A stretch of 64,000 nt of DNA, taken from assembly GCF_016862175.1 (NCBI RefSeq), contig NZ_BOML01000029.1:1-64000 (forward strand). The letters run 5' to 3'. The notes beneath the pieces are model-generated. The model made no database searches. It was given only the letters and a program-made list of their open reading frames with translations, and had not been told where the DNA came from. The position numbers and the translations under genes are program-made. How positions within the stretch are numbered: position 1 is the first letter of the stretch; the number at the start of each line of letters is the position of its first letter. This document shows positions 10,001-16,881 of this stretch, piece by piece. The DNA comes from Paractinoplanes durhamensis (GTDB lineage Bacteria; Actinomycetota; Actinomycetes; Mycobacteriales; Micromonosporaceae).

Positions 10001-10314
10001 CGCTCCACCGCCGGCCGATCGACATGATCACCAGGCAGGACTCCGGCACGCACCGCCGCGGTAAGCGCGGCACCCCTGATCGACGGCTGCGGATCACCCG
10101 CCGCGGCGGCGATCCCGTCCGTGTCTCGGACCACCATCGCGGCGACCAGAGCAAGATGCCGCTCGTAGGGGCCCCGCTCGCGCAGGTCGGCGCAGACCTG
10201 CACACGGTCGGACGCGGTCCGCGCCCACTCCGCGAGCCGGTTCATCCGCCGGCGGTACGACAACGAGTCCAGCGACCTCAGCAGGGTACGAGTGGCGGTG
10301 AGCACGGCGTACAT
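7042..10314 (-). CDS. giant HEAT/ARM-repeat protein
   Basis: This is a 1090-residue soluble protein made almost entirely of paired amphipathic helices. Recurrent AL.AL....R...VR.AAL-type units (such as RAAALTALATVAPLL, AREVPIAEAALGALV and DREVRRAAFGQLGEW) mark it as an alpha-solenoid. There is no signal peptide, membrane segment or catalytic motif. Such proteins are scaffolds that bind other proteins or nucleic acids. Related long HEAT proteins occur sporadically in actinobacterial accessory regions. The start is the ATG at 10314 (MYAVLTATRTLLRSL); no strong ribosome binding site is seen. It stands alone on the minus strand between SMI1/KNR4 and the Ig-repeat protein. Confidence 0.8.
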   Translation of the reverse strand: MYAVLTATRTLLRSLDSLSYRRRMNRLAEWARTASDRVQVCADLRERGPYERHLALVAAMVVRDTDGIAAAAGDPQPSIRGAALTAAVRAGVLPGDHVDRPAVERRRVYRALRRRHSPGVADALITVVRAEFGDEEAATLLPACGADTVRRLLPDLEHALNLERLVRRHPGPLLDRVGERLAAAPAELRGRVWGDAAGAVLRCDPARALDLLERYAPGESLPGPLVAYGILAAHDASRVAYLLTAPDRAAWLQRTVLPPALLRRLAALSTDELAALAVRFREHSRALAALLGAVAPARRGELYDRALAESDTASLIPAAEIMEVLPATVRTREATRVLGLVKTQEREARVLAWSAYLAWPDASAALDVALRSGDADERASGYALLVQAARRSRDPQAVAEVIVRLGRLRNEQDPVRAAALTALATVAPLLTSDTVAGLTQLTTDAVDARDVSAATTTALSTLAADVLQHHVSVPQLREWALLTIDLVSTGAQVPVLRRFDTVLRRGQETMVFERLSGWVEAGITRGQYGPLFALTHALGKRAWQISELQDLLRQAIGPHTLPSVARTAIGLWLDDPRTRSERVAEVLETDSSAVTIHPVWPTICASRTDLLDRVLSSPPRGRFVEAGTRWVPGWAHHAERWLPRQQTRFVGMQELIVADTGQGVWQRAAAIRAAAGIPGAGRELVLRHLDAREVPIAEAALGALVWTDRPDEALPVLLRYADGDRARVALYAASRAARHTPPSQLPDVLGAVLTGPAKITSRKEAARLLARYGPPRVMATLLDAYTNPDAHRDLRAAIVGAARQRLQTEASWTILQTAVDGSREERRAVLGAYPYTIPERHRPRYGAFVVEACQAADREVRRAAFGQLGEWSPWLTGVTAMVVDRVTDLGETMVHIEVANLLKAGGDAVLGAALARLVDRDAADDHPGDPASDRPARRRINLLARGAIIRSGSRPADADRTALVESARWLAGHPGFAGTAAGLLVDLGRLDNLDEIAGLCAARPVLAIRTAEHVGARLRGLRDWPDPTVLAGTVARLAGRGDLAGGLFAVALVRHGAGFGWKAPWRDLLIGLRRHPDADVRDEAYAIDMS

Positions 10315-10414
10315 TGTGCCCGCGAACCCATCAGGATGAGATCGAATATCGCTTCGCCCTGCGGCCGCCGGCCCGCCCTCGCTACTGCGGAGACCGGGCC
10401 ATTCACGGTTCAGG

Positions 10415-11851
10415 TCAGCGGTACCAGGTTCGCGTCGCCGCCGTAGTCACGTTGCCTGCTCTGTCGTACGCACGTAGTTGGATCTTGATGGTCTTGCCGT
10501 ATTTCTTGGGGTTGACCGAGAACTGGTAGGCCGCCTTGGTGTCGGTCGCGACCACCTTGCCGTTGACCAGCAGCTGGACCCGGGCGACGCCGTTGCGGTC
10601 GCTCGCCGCGGCGGTCACCTTCACGGTGCCCTTGACCTTGGCCTTGTTCTTCGGCGCCTTCGCGAACGCCACCGTGGCCTTGGTGTTGTCCACGGTCACC
10701 GTCCGGCGGACCACGGTGGTGTTGCCGAGCCCGTCCCAGACCGTCCAGGTCAGCGTTCGCGTGCCGTCCTTGCCGGCCGCGATCGTCGACGAGTAGGGCA
10801 CGGCGGTGTCCGCCGCCGTCCCGGAGAGCTGGGCCTTCGAGACTCCGGACGGATCCGCGGCCTTGACGCCCGACGTGATCCGGGTGCCCCGGACGAGGAC
10901 TCCGTTCGCCGGGCCGGCCCAGGTGACCGTAGGCCCGGCGTTGTCCACGGTCACGGTCCGCTCGACCAGGGTGATGTTGCCAACCTTGTCCTGGACGCGC
11001 CAGGTCAGCGTCCGAGGGCCGTCCTTACCGGCGGGCAGCGACGCGGCGTACGGCGGCTCGACGTCCGGGTAGACGCCGACGAGCTCCGCCAGGTAGACGC
11101 CGGATTCGTCGTCGGCTTGCAGGCTGCTGTGCACCACGCTGCCGCGCACCCGGCTGCCGTTCGCGGGCACCACGGACGTCACGGACGGGCCGGTCGCGTC
11201 GACCGTGAGCGAAAAGGTCCGCTCGCCCCAGTTACCGGCTCCGTCCATAACCTGGATCCGGAGGAGATAAGGCTCGCTGCGCGGCGGGTACGACCACTTC
11301 CCCTCGTCCATCTCAGGGATGATCACGCCGTCGATCGACCAGACGTCGTCGACCGTCCAGCTGCTCTCCTGAACCCCGTAGATCAAAGTGCCCACCGGTC
11401 CCACCCGGCCATCCACCGGGAAACCTCCACCGGGGAACTCGAAAGACAAGTAATCCACGACAGGTGGCTCGTCATCGAAGCGGTAGCTGGTCTTCATCAA
11501 CGCTCCGGCCTCACCCGAGGTGCTGACCGGCTGGAAATTCGGCGAAACACTGCCGGCGACCGACGTCCAGACATACCGCCAGGGCTTCCGTGGCTCGCCG
11601 GTGAGCTGGGCCAACTCCGCCCCGGTCGTGCCGTCGTAGACCACCACGTGGTCGACCTCCACAGACGCCCGCACCTCGATGGTGACGGCAACTCCGGTCC
11701 GGACATACGAACCCGGGAAAGGCGAGATGGAAGCCACCGTCGGCGCCACAGCCGCGGCGATGATCTCGCCGGCCGACGCCGGTACCTGGGTCGTGACGGT
11801 GAGAAGAAGCGTGGAAAACGCCGCAACCACGACTTTCCGCAGAACACTCAA
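10415..11851 (-). CDS. secreted multi-Ig-like-domain protein
   Basis: The 478-residue product starts at TTG 11851, with a G-run 6-10 bases upstream and no ATG/GTG in frame above. It has a classical signal peptide (LRKVVVAAFSTLLLTVTT, cleavage after PASA). About four Ig/bacterial-Ig-like modules follow, marked by repeats of VDNAGPTVTW, PANG..VRGT and YDRAGN/KVGN at the ends of domains (near residues 30-120, 215-305, 305-395 and 395-478). The last carries the RVQLLVNGKVVATD pattern common to Ig modules on actinobacterial secreted proteins. No catalytic domain is seen. It is probably an extracellular adhesive or structural protein. Confidence 0.8.
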   Translation of the reverse strand: MSVLRKVVVAAFSTLLLTVTTQVPASAGEIIAAAVAPTVASISPFPGSYVRTGVAVTIEVRASVEVDHVVVYDGTTGAELAQLTGEPRKPWRYVWTSVAGSVSPNFQPVSTSGEAGALMKTSYRFDDEPPVVDYLSFEFPGGGFPVDGRVGPVGTLIYGVQESSWTVDDVWSIDGVIIPEMDEGKWSYPPRSEPYLLRIQVMDGAGNWGERTFSLTVDATGPSVTSVVPANGSRVRGSVVHSSLQADDESGVYLAELVGVYPDVEPPYAASLPAGKDGPRTLTWRVQDKVGNITLVERTVTVDNAGPTVTWAGPANGVLVRGTRITSGVKAADPSGVSKAQLSGTAADTAVPYSSTIAAGKDGTRTLTWTVWDGLGNTTVVRRTVTVDNTKATVAFAKAPKNKAKVKGTVKVTAAASDRNGVARVQLLVNGKVVATDTKAAYQFSVNPKKYGKTIKIQLRAYDRAGNVTTAATRTWYR

Positions 11852-12192
11852 GACAAGCCCCCGCTGATCAGATATGCGCGGCAGCCTATCTCCTCTCAGC
11901 TACCCGGGTCGGTCTTCAAACGGGCACGGCCGCCCGCGCGAGTCGGTGTCGCCGGCCGGCCGTAGACCGCGGAGGCTGCCGCAATCCATCGGGGTGGGCG
12001 TTTCTGAGGGCCGTTAAGTCCAGCGAGGAGGCCCATTCACGCCAGTAGTTCCGGCGCAAGCTTCGCGCGGGCGTCCAGCACCTCGATGCCCGGCTTCGCC
12101 CTCGTACGCCAACGAATCCTGCTCGCGTGAACCCGACCACCGTTTCTGCGTCAGAGCCGCTTTCATGACACGGTGGTGGGGTGAGAGCCGTC
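11852..12192. other. gene-free interval
   Basis: This interval separates two minus-strand genes. Short minus-strand readings such as GIEVLDARAKLAPELLA near 12060 look protein-like but have no start or continuation. I see only possible gene debris. Confidence 0.35.
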
Positions 12193-12762
12193 CTACAGGT
12201 GCCAGATCGCCACGGGCCGGGCCGGGTCCAGGCCGATGACCAGCCGGTCCGGCCTGGTCGTTTCGAAGGCCACCGTCCGCTGTCCGGTGGGGTTGCCGAA
12301 GCCAGTCGAACACTCCGGGATCGGGCTCAGGGCCGTGCCGTCGGAGTCCAGCAGGGCGAAGTTGTTGAGCGAAACTGCCGACGTCTTGTCCGGCTCCACC
12401 AGCACGTCGACGCTGACCAGGGAACCCGTCCGGCAGCCGTTCGAGACGGCGTTCAGCCGCTGCGGGGTCACCTTGAACTCGGCCTCTCCAGCGTGCAGGA
12501 CGACGGCTTCGCTGAGAGATTTGTTCCGCGCGTTCACGTCGTCGGTCTGGATGTCGGCGGCGCCGAGGAGAAGGTTGAATGCTTCCTGACCCGAGACGGC
12601 CTCACCGCCCGGCGCGCCCGTGGAATCGGCGAAGGGCGTCTTCGGCTCGTCGGTGTGCAACACATCGCGGACCAGCACCGCTGCCAGGACGAACAGCGCC
12701 ACCGCGACCACCAGGCCGATCAGCTTGCGGGGAGTGATAGTGATGGTGCTCTGCTCTTCCAC
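12193..12762 (-). CDS. single-pass membrane protein with Ig-like (DUF4352-type) outer domain
   Basis: I start this at GTG 12762 (VEEQSTITITPRKL), with AGGGG 5 bases upstream; the longer frame is nonsense. The 189-residue product has a short cytoplasmic head, one membrane helix (LIGLVVAVALFVLAAVLV, about residues 14-31) and an external domain. The tail, with NNFALLDSDGTALSP and NPTGQRTVAFETTRP, resembles the Ig-like DUF4352 fold of actinobacterial lipoproteins. It contains two cysteines that may pair. No enzyme motif is present. Its role is unknown, perhaps extracytoplasmic binding. Confidence 0.65.
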   Translation of the reverse strand: MEEQSTITITPRKLIGLVVAVALFVLAAVLVRDVLHTDEPKTPFADSTGAPGGEAVSGQEAFNLLLGAADIQTDDVNARNKSLSEAVVLHAGEAEFKVTPQRLNAVSNGCRTGSLVSVDVLVEPDKTSAVSLNNFALLDSDGTALSPIPECSTGFGNPTGQRTVAFETTRPDRLVIGLDPARPVAIWHL

Positions 12763-12958
12763 GCAAACCCCTATGATCATCATTGCAGCGCGAACAGATG
12801 ATATATGCACGCTCGACCGGAGTCTCCGGAGGCAAGTCCGGCATCGTCCTTCTTCGCTGTCACAACATGAGAGATCCGCTGGCAGCGACGCGAGACCTCC
12901 ACAGCGAAGAAACGGCTGAAATAGGATCAACGCCGGCAACGACCGGCCACGGTGACGC

Positions 12959-13354
12959 GTGCTGTTCGTGCTCACCCACCGCACCGCGGACCAACCGGCG
13001 CCGGAGACCGGGTTCCGGTTCGTCTCGGACCTGACACGGCGCAGGCGGGGCGTCCTCGTCCCGGTCCCAGCCGAACTCGCAGACGGTTTGCCGGAATCCA
13101 CGGCGCCGCAGAGCGACGGCCTCGCCATCGTCATCGCCGACCTCGGCAAGGACCACGCGGCGCGGCGCCTGACCACTCCGCAATGCAGGTTGTGCTCATT
13201 GGGGCGGCGGAAGGAGTGGTCACGGTCGTACGTCGTTGCCGAGCCCCGTTCGCCGCCATTCAGCGCTCCTCGACGCCGGGCCGACGGACTCTTCCTAGAT
13301 GGAGCTCACCGGAAGGCTCGAACCTCTGCTCCCAATCTGCTCCCAGAAGCATGA
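12959..13354 (+). pseudogene. possible gene fragment running into element debris
   Basis: The first 70 residues from GTG 12959 (MLFVLTHRTADQPAPETGF through GLAIVIADLGKDHAARRL) look protein-like but match nothing I recognise. The rest (RRKEWSRSYVV... to the stop) is arginine-rich and overlaps TGCTCCC-word DNA like that at 5900-6050. The likeliest reading is a truncated gene joined to the decayed end of an integrative element. It may instead be entirely non-coding. Confidence 0.3.
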
Positions 13355-13355
13355 C

Positions 13356-13394
13356 AAAACGCTCGGACTAGTGGATCACCAATCCGAGCGTTTT
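13356..13394. terminator. 12-bp perfect stem-loop terminator
   Basis: AAAACGCTCGGA, a 15-base loop and TCCGAGCGTTTT form a bidirectional rho-independent terminator with A/T tails built into the arms. No intact gene ends here, so it probably served the integrase or another lost gene of the former element. Confidence 0.7.
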
Positions 13395-13421
13395 CGCAGC
13401 TAGAAGCACCTGTGGACCATA

Positions 13422-13443
13422 GTTGGCAGAATAAGAACCGCAT
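13422..13443 (+). repeat. 22-bp inverted repeat, left copy
   Basis: This sequence (starting GTTGGCAGAATAAG) is the exact reverse complement of 19734-19755. The pair encloses vapBC, the 2OG oxygenase and the SEC-C gene. The right copy lies 32 bases from the tRNA attachment site, so the sequence may be an element-end or recombinase-arm motif. Confidence 0.7.
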
Positions 13444-13532
13444 ACCCGCAGCTCAGGGCCCGATCGTGACGCTATCAGCCGTACGTCGTCGCAGAACCTG
13501 ATCAATTCACGGCTGGTCGTCGTCCGTGCCGC

Positions 13533-13949
13533 TCAAGGGGCATGCGGCTGGTCGATCCGGACCATCGCGATGCCGGGACGCACCTTGGCGATGGCGTCAA
13601 AATCGGCATCTACGTGCGCGAGGGTCAGACCGTGCGCCTCCGCGGTCAGCGCGATGATGAGGTCCATCGGCGACGGCCCGCGGTGGTGGCCGATCTTGAT
13701 CAGATCCCGCTGAACCGCAAGCACTTGCCGCCAAGGATCGTCAAGCGCCGGGACCCAGGCGAACGTGCGCCGCAGCACCGCAGTGAAGGGTTCGAAGTCG
13801 CGGCCAGCCCGAACACCGACCATGAGTTCGGACTCGACCGGCGGGCAGATCGCGACAACGCCTTGCGCGACCAGCCGGGGCCACGGCCCGCCGATCTGCC
13901 CGCGCAGGAGCCGCCACACTGCCGAGGTGTCGGCCAGATAGTCGGTCAT
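13533..13949 (-). CDS. VapC-type PIN-domain ribonuclease toxin
   Basis: The 138-residue product has the PIN-domain layout. An N-terminal LADTSAVWRL holds the first acidic metal ligand (Asp7), ESELMVGVRAG holds the central Glu (about residues 39-42), PSPMDLIIALTAEAHGL holds the third Asp, and HVDADFDAIAKV holds the last acidic residues. VapC toxins cleave specific RNAs, usually tRNA or rRNA, when freed from VapB. The ATG at 13949 overlaps the vapB stop by ATGA, the normal antitoxin-first order. It sits on the island and may help stabilise it. Confidence 0.9.
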   Translation of the reverse strand: MTDYLADTSAVWRLLRGQIGGPWPRLVAQGVVAICPPVESELMVGVRAGRDFEPFTAVLRRTFAWVPALDDPWRQVLAVQRDLIKIGHHRGPSPMDLIIALTAEAHGLTLAHVDADFDAIAKVRPGIAMVRIDQPHAP

Positions 13950-14164
13950 CGACCCGAGCGCTCATACTCGTCCAGTGCCTCGAAGTCGAGGTAGTCCGCG
14001 GCGTTCTCTTGCAGCCAGGCGAGCCCGCGGGCACGGTCCTCGCCGTTGGTGCCAGCCGCGATGACCAACGCCTGATTGATCGTTTCCCGCTTGGTCTTGG
14101 TGCCCAACTGCCGCTGGGCCAGTGCAAGGCTCGCTTCGTCAAGGTCAACTACGGTCCGACTCAT
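13946..14164 (-). CDS. VapB-type ribbon-helix-helix antitoxin
   Basis: This 72-residue protein opens with MSRTVVDLDEASLALAQRQL, then GTKTKRETINQALVIA, the ribbon-helix-helix DNA-binding fold of VapB antitoxins. The C-terminal LQENAADYLDFEALDEYERS is the acidic toxin-binding tail. It precedes vapC with a 4-base overlap. A 7-bp inverted repeat (14178-14207) just upstream is a likely autoregulatory operator. Confidence 0.9.
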   Translation of the reverse strand: MSRTVVDLDEASLALAQRQLGTKTKRETINQALVIAAGTNGEDRARGLAWLQENAADYLDFEALDEYERSGR

Positions 14165-14177
14165 CAGCGGCTCCGTC

Positions 14178-14207
14178 CTGATATACAGCCCAGCATACGG
14201 ATATCAG
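14178..14207. promoter_or_regulatory. candidate VapB operator
   Basis: CTGATAT and ATATCAG are separated by 16 bases, starting 13 bases upstream of the vapB ATG. Position and symmetry fit the autorepression site expected for a VapBC pair. Confidence 0.5.
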
Positions 14208-14475
14208 TGTAGACGCAATTGTAGGCGACGTGCGAGGTGATGCTCTCTCGCGGAGAGGGCAGCGACCGTGGACTCCGCTCGCGTCGTCAGGTAACCACCC
14301 CGACAGGCACACGGCTGATGCTCAGGGGCCGTGCGAGGCATGGCTGCCGGGGAGATGGTGAGCGAACTCGAAATCCGCTGGCAGTGAGCGTGGGCCGAGG
14401 CCGCGGCGCCGTCCCCGGGTCTCGGTCGGGCTACTGCCGTGGCTCCGGCTCGTGGATGGTGGCTAAAGTTCGGCC
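14208..14475. other. divergent intergenic region vapBC / oxygenase
   Basis: This stretch must hold the promoters of vapBC (left) and of the 2OG oxygenase gene (right). I see no gene, tRNA or strong promoter consensus. Confidence 0.4.
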
Positions 14476-16809
14476 ATGCCTTCGCCGGTTGTTTCCCCGC
14501 GTGACCGTTTAGCCAGTCTTTTGGGCGAATCGGTGGCTGCAGGCGCGTTCAGCGCGCGCCGCACTGCCCGTCCGGATGATCTCCGATTGGACGTACAGGG
14601 TGTCGGCCCGATCGTCTTTCCCGTAACGGCCGGGCAGGCGAAGCAGTTGTGCCTGATCGGTCGTCCGGCTCGATTCGGCAAGGGCGAGCAGACACTGACG
14701 GATGCCGGGGTGCGTGACACCTGGGAGATCCCGAAGAGTCGCATCGGCATCGACAAGCGGCGGTGGGACGAGACGCTTCGACCGGTCCTGCAGGGCCTCC
14801 GCGATGACCTCGGGCTGCCGCGGGGGTGTGAGCTGGCGGCGGAGTTCCACTCGATGCTGGTGTACGCGCCGGGCCAGTTCTTCGCCGCGCATCAGGATTC
14901 GGAGAAGGCTGATGCGATGATCGGCACGCTGGTGGTGACGCTACCGTCGGCGTCGAAGGGCGGCGTGCTGTCCGTCGAGCACGCCGGCCGGGCCGAGACG
15001 TACCGGGCGTCGAAGGAATTGCTGACGTTCGTGGCGTTCTACGCGGACTGCCGGCATCATGTCGAGCCGGTGACGTCGGGCTATCGGGTCGTGCTGACCT
15101 ATAACCTGCTGGTCCGGGGTGACACGGTCGCGTCGGCCGCCGGCAGCGTGGATCCGGGCCTGGTCACGAAGGTGACCGATTGCCTGGTAGAACACTTCGC
15201 TGGCTCGGCCGACGAGCCGGGCCGGCTGGTGTACTTCCTCGATCACGAGTACACCCAGCGGGCGTTGGGCTGGGATCGACTCAAAGGCGACGACGCAGGT
15301 CGGGCCGCGGTGGTGCGGGCGGCGGCGCAGGCCGCCGGCTGCGAGGCCACGCTCGCCCTGGCGGAGGTGCAGGAAACCTGGAGCACCTCCGAGCCTGAGC
15401 AGTCGTGGAGCCGGGGACGCTACGGCGGCCGGTACTGGGCGGACGAGGACGAGGAAGAGGACGACTTCGACGGCGGGACCGAATCCGGTGAGTACGAGCT
15501 TGAGGAACTGATCGAGTCGTCGATGACCCTTGACTGCTGGCTGGAGGAGTCGGGCGAAGCGGTGCCCACCTCGTTGCGGGTTTCCGACAAGGAGGTCTGC
15601 GCGACGACGCCTACGGGGGATCTGTCACCCCATTCGTCGTCGCACGAGGGGTACATGGGCAACTACGGCAACACGCTGGACCGTTGGTACCGGCGGGCAG
15701 CCATCGTGGTGTGGCCACGGCGATGGGCCTTCGCCGTCCGCGCGCAGGCGTCACCGGGATGGGCCTTGGACCGGCTCGCCGACCTGCTGCGGGCCGGGGA
15801 CGTGCCCGGTGCCCGGGAGAGCGCTGCCACGCTGGCCTCGTTCTGGCGGGTAGCGGCGGGCGGCGAGCTGGTGGTGGGCAAGGCGCTGGCGGTCGGGTGG
15901 GAGCTCGACGAACCAGGCCTGGCGGCGATGCTGTTGGCGCCGTTCCGGGTCGAGGCGCTGGCACCGGCGGACGCCCCGGCACTGGCCCGCCTGGCGGCAC
16001 GCTACGGCGAGTCCTGGACCCGGGAGCGGGTCGAGGGCTGGTTCGGCCGGGACTGGATCACCCGTTCGTCGATCTTCAACCGGGAGGTCCCGAACTGGAT
16101 CGCTTCGCTGCCCGCGATGGGCGCGGCGCTACAGGAGGCCCCCGAAACCGGTCTGCTGGTGGGTCGGCTGCTGGTGGCGGGCGTCTGGTCCGAGTTGCAC
16201 GGGTGGGCCACAGGGCTGCTCCGTTACGAGGCGCCCGGCTACCGACGTCAGCATCTTGCGGAGCTGGGCCCGTACATCGCCGGGGTTCTGGCCGGTGCGG
16301 CAAACCTCGATGATGCGGACCTGCGGGACGCCGTGGTCGGATTCCTGTCCCAAGACGAGGATGACGTGATCCCGTGTGCGCTGTCGACACTGCGAGCCGC
16401 TCGGACCGACTCCGCCGTCAGCCCGAGAACGACAGGTCTCGACACAGTCGCCGCGCACACCGCCCGACGGATCGAGCAGCGACTCGCCCTCCCAGTCCGG
16501 GCCGCCGCCGACTGGTCGATCAGGCTTCCGAAAGGATGCGACTGCGAGTTGTGCACGACCTTGGGCGCCTTCCTCGTCGATCCCGCACGCCGCGCGTTCG
16601 AATGGCCGCTTGCCGAAAAACGCCGTAGCCACATCCACTCCCGGATCGACCGGGCCGAACTGCCCGTCGACCACAAAACCCGGCGCACCGGGCGACCGTA
16701 CACTCTGGTCCTGCACAAGACCGACGCGCTCTTCACCGGCGAACAAGAAGCGCGGCGACGCGACCAGGACGATCTGGACTGGCTCACCCGCACCCAACCT
16801 GACCGGTGA
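14476..16809 (+). CDS. 2OG-Fe(II) oxygenase-domain protein with large C-terminal extension
   Basis: This is a 777-residue soluble protein. Its N-terminal ~210 residues form a prolyl-4-hydroxylase-like double-stranded beta-helix. HQD at 139-141 supplies the first His and Asp iron ligands, HHVEPV at 194-199 the distal His, and Arg204 in SGYRVVLTYN should bind 2-oxoglutarate. An acidic linker follows (WADEDEEEDDFDGG, about residues 325-340). The remaining ~430 residues are helical, unrecognised, and end with a C-x-C-x-x-C cluster (GCDCELC, about residues 685-691) that could bind metal. The substrate is unknown; family members hydroxylate proteins, nucleic acids or small molecules. It precedes the SEC-C/pRiA4b gene on the same strand, 72 bases apart, and the two look like a unit. 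Confidence 0.8.
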   Translation: MPSPVVSPRDRLASLLGESVAAGAFSARRTARPDDLRLDVQGVGPIVFPVTAGQAKQLCLIGRPARFGKGEQTLTDAGVRDTWEIPKSRIGIDKRRWDETLRPVLQGLRDDLGLPRGCELAAEFHSMLVYAPGQFFAAHQDSEKADAMIGTLVVTLPSASKGGVLSVEHAGRAETYRASKELLTFVAFYADCRHHVEPVTSGYRVVLTYNLLVRGDTVASAAGSVDPGLVTKVTDCLVEHFAGSADEPGRLVYFLDHEYTQRALGWDRLKGDDAGRAAVVRAAAQAAGCEATLALAEVQETWSTSEPEQSWSRGRYGGRYWADEDEEEDDFDGGTESGEYELEELIESSMTLDCWLEESGEAVPTSLRVSDKEVCATTPTGDLSPHSSSHEGYMGNYGNTLDRWYRRAAIVVWPRRWAFAVRAQASPGWALDRLADLLRAGDVPGARESAATLASFWRVAAGGELVVGKALAVGWELDEPGLAAMLLAPFRVEALAPADAPALARLAARYGESWTRERVEGWFGRDWITRSSIFNREVPNWIASLPAMGAALQEAPETGLLVGRLLVAGVWSELHGWATGLLRYEAPGYRRQHLAELGPYIAGVLAGAANLDDADLRDAVVGFLSQDEDDVIPCALSTLRAARTDSAVSPRTTGLDTVAAHTARRIEQRLALPVRAAADWSIRLPKGCDCELCTTLGAFLVDPARRAFEWPLAEKRRSHIHSRIDRAELPVDHKTRRTGRPYTLVLHKTDALFTGEQEARRRDQDDLDWLTRTQPDR

Positions 16810-16881
16810 CCGGGTAAACGGCCGTCACCCACGTTGGTCCAGACATCACCCCGTCACGAGAACAGGTACAGGAACCCCGGC

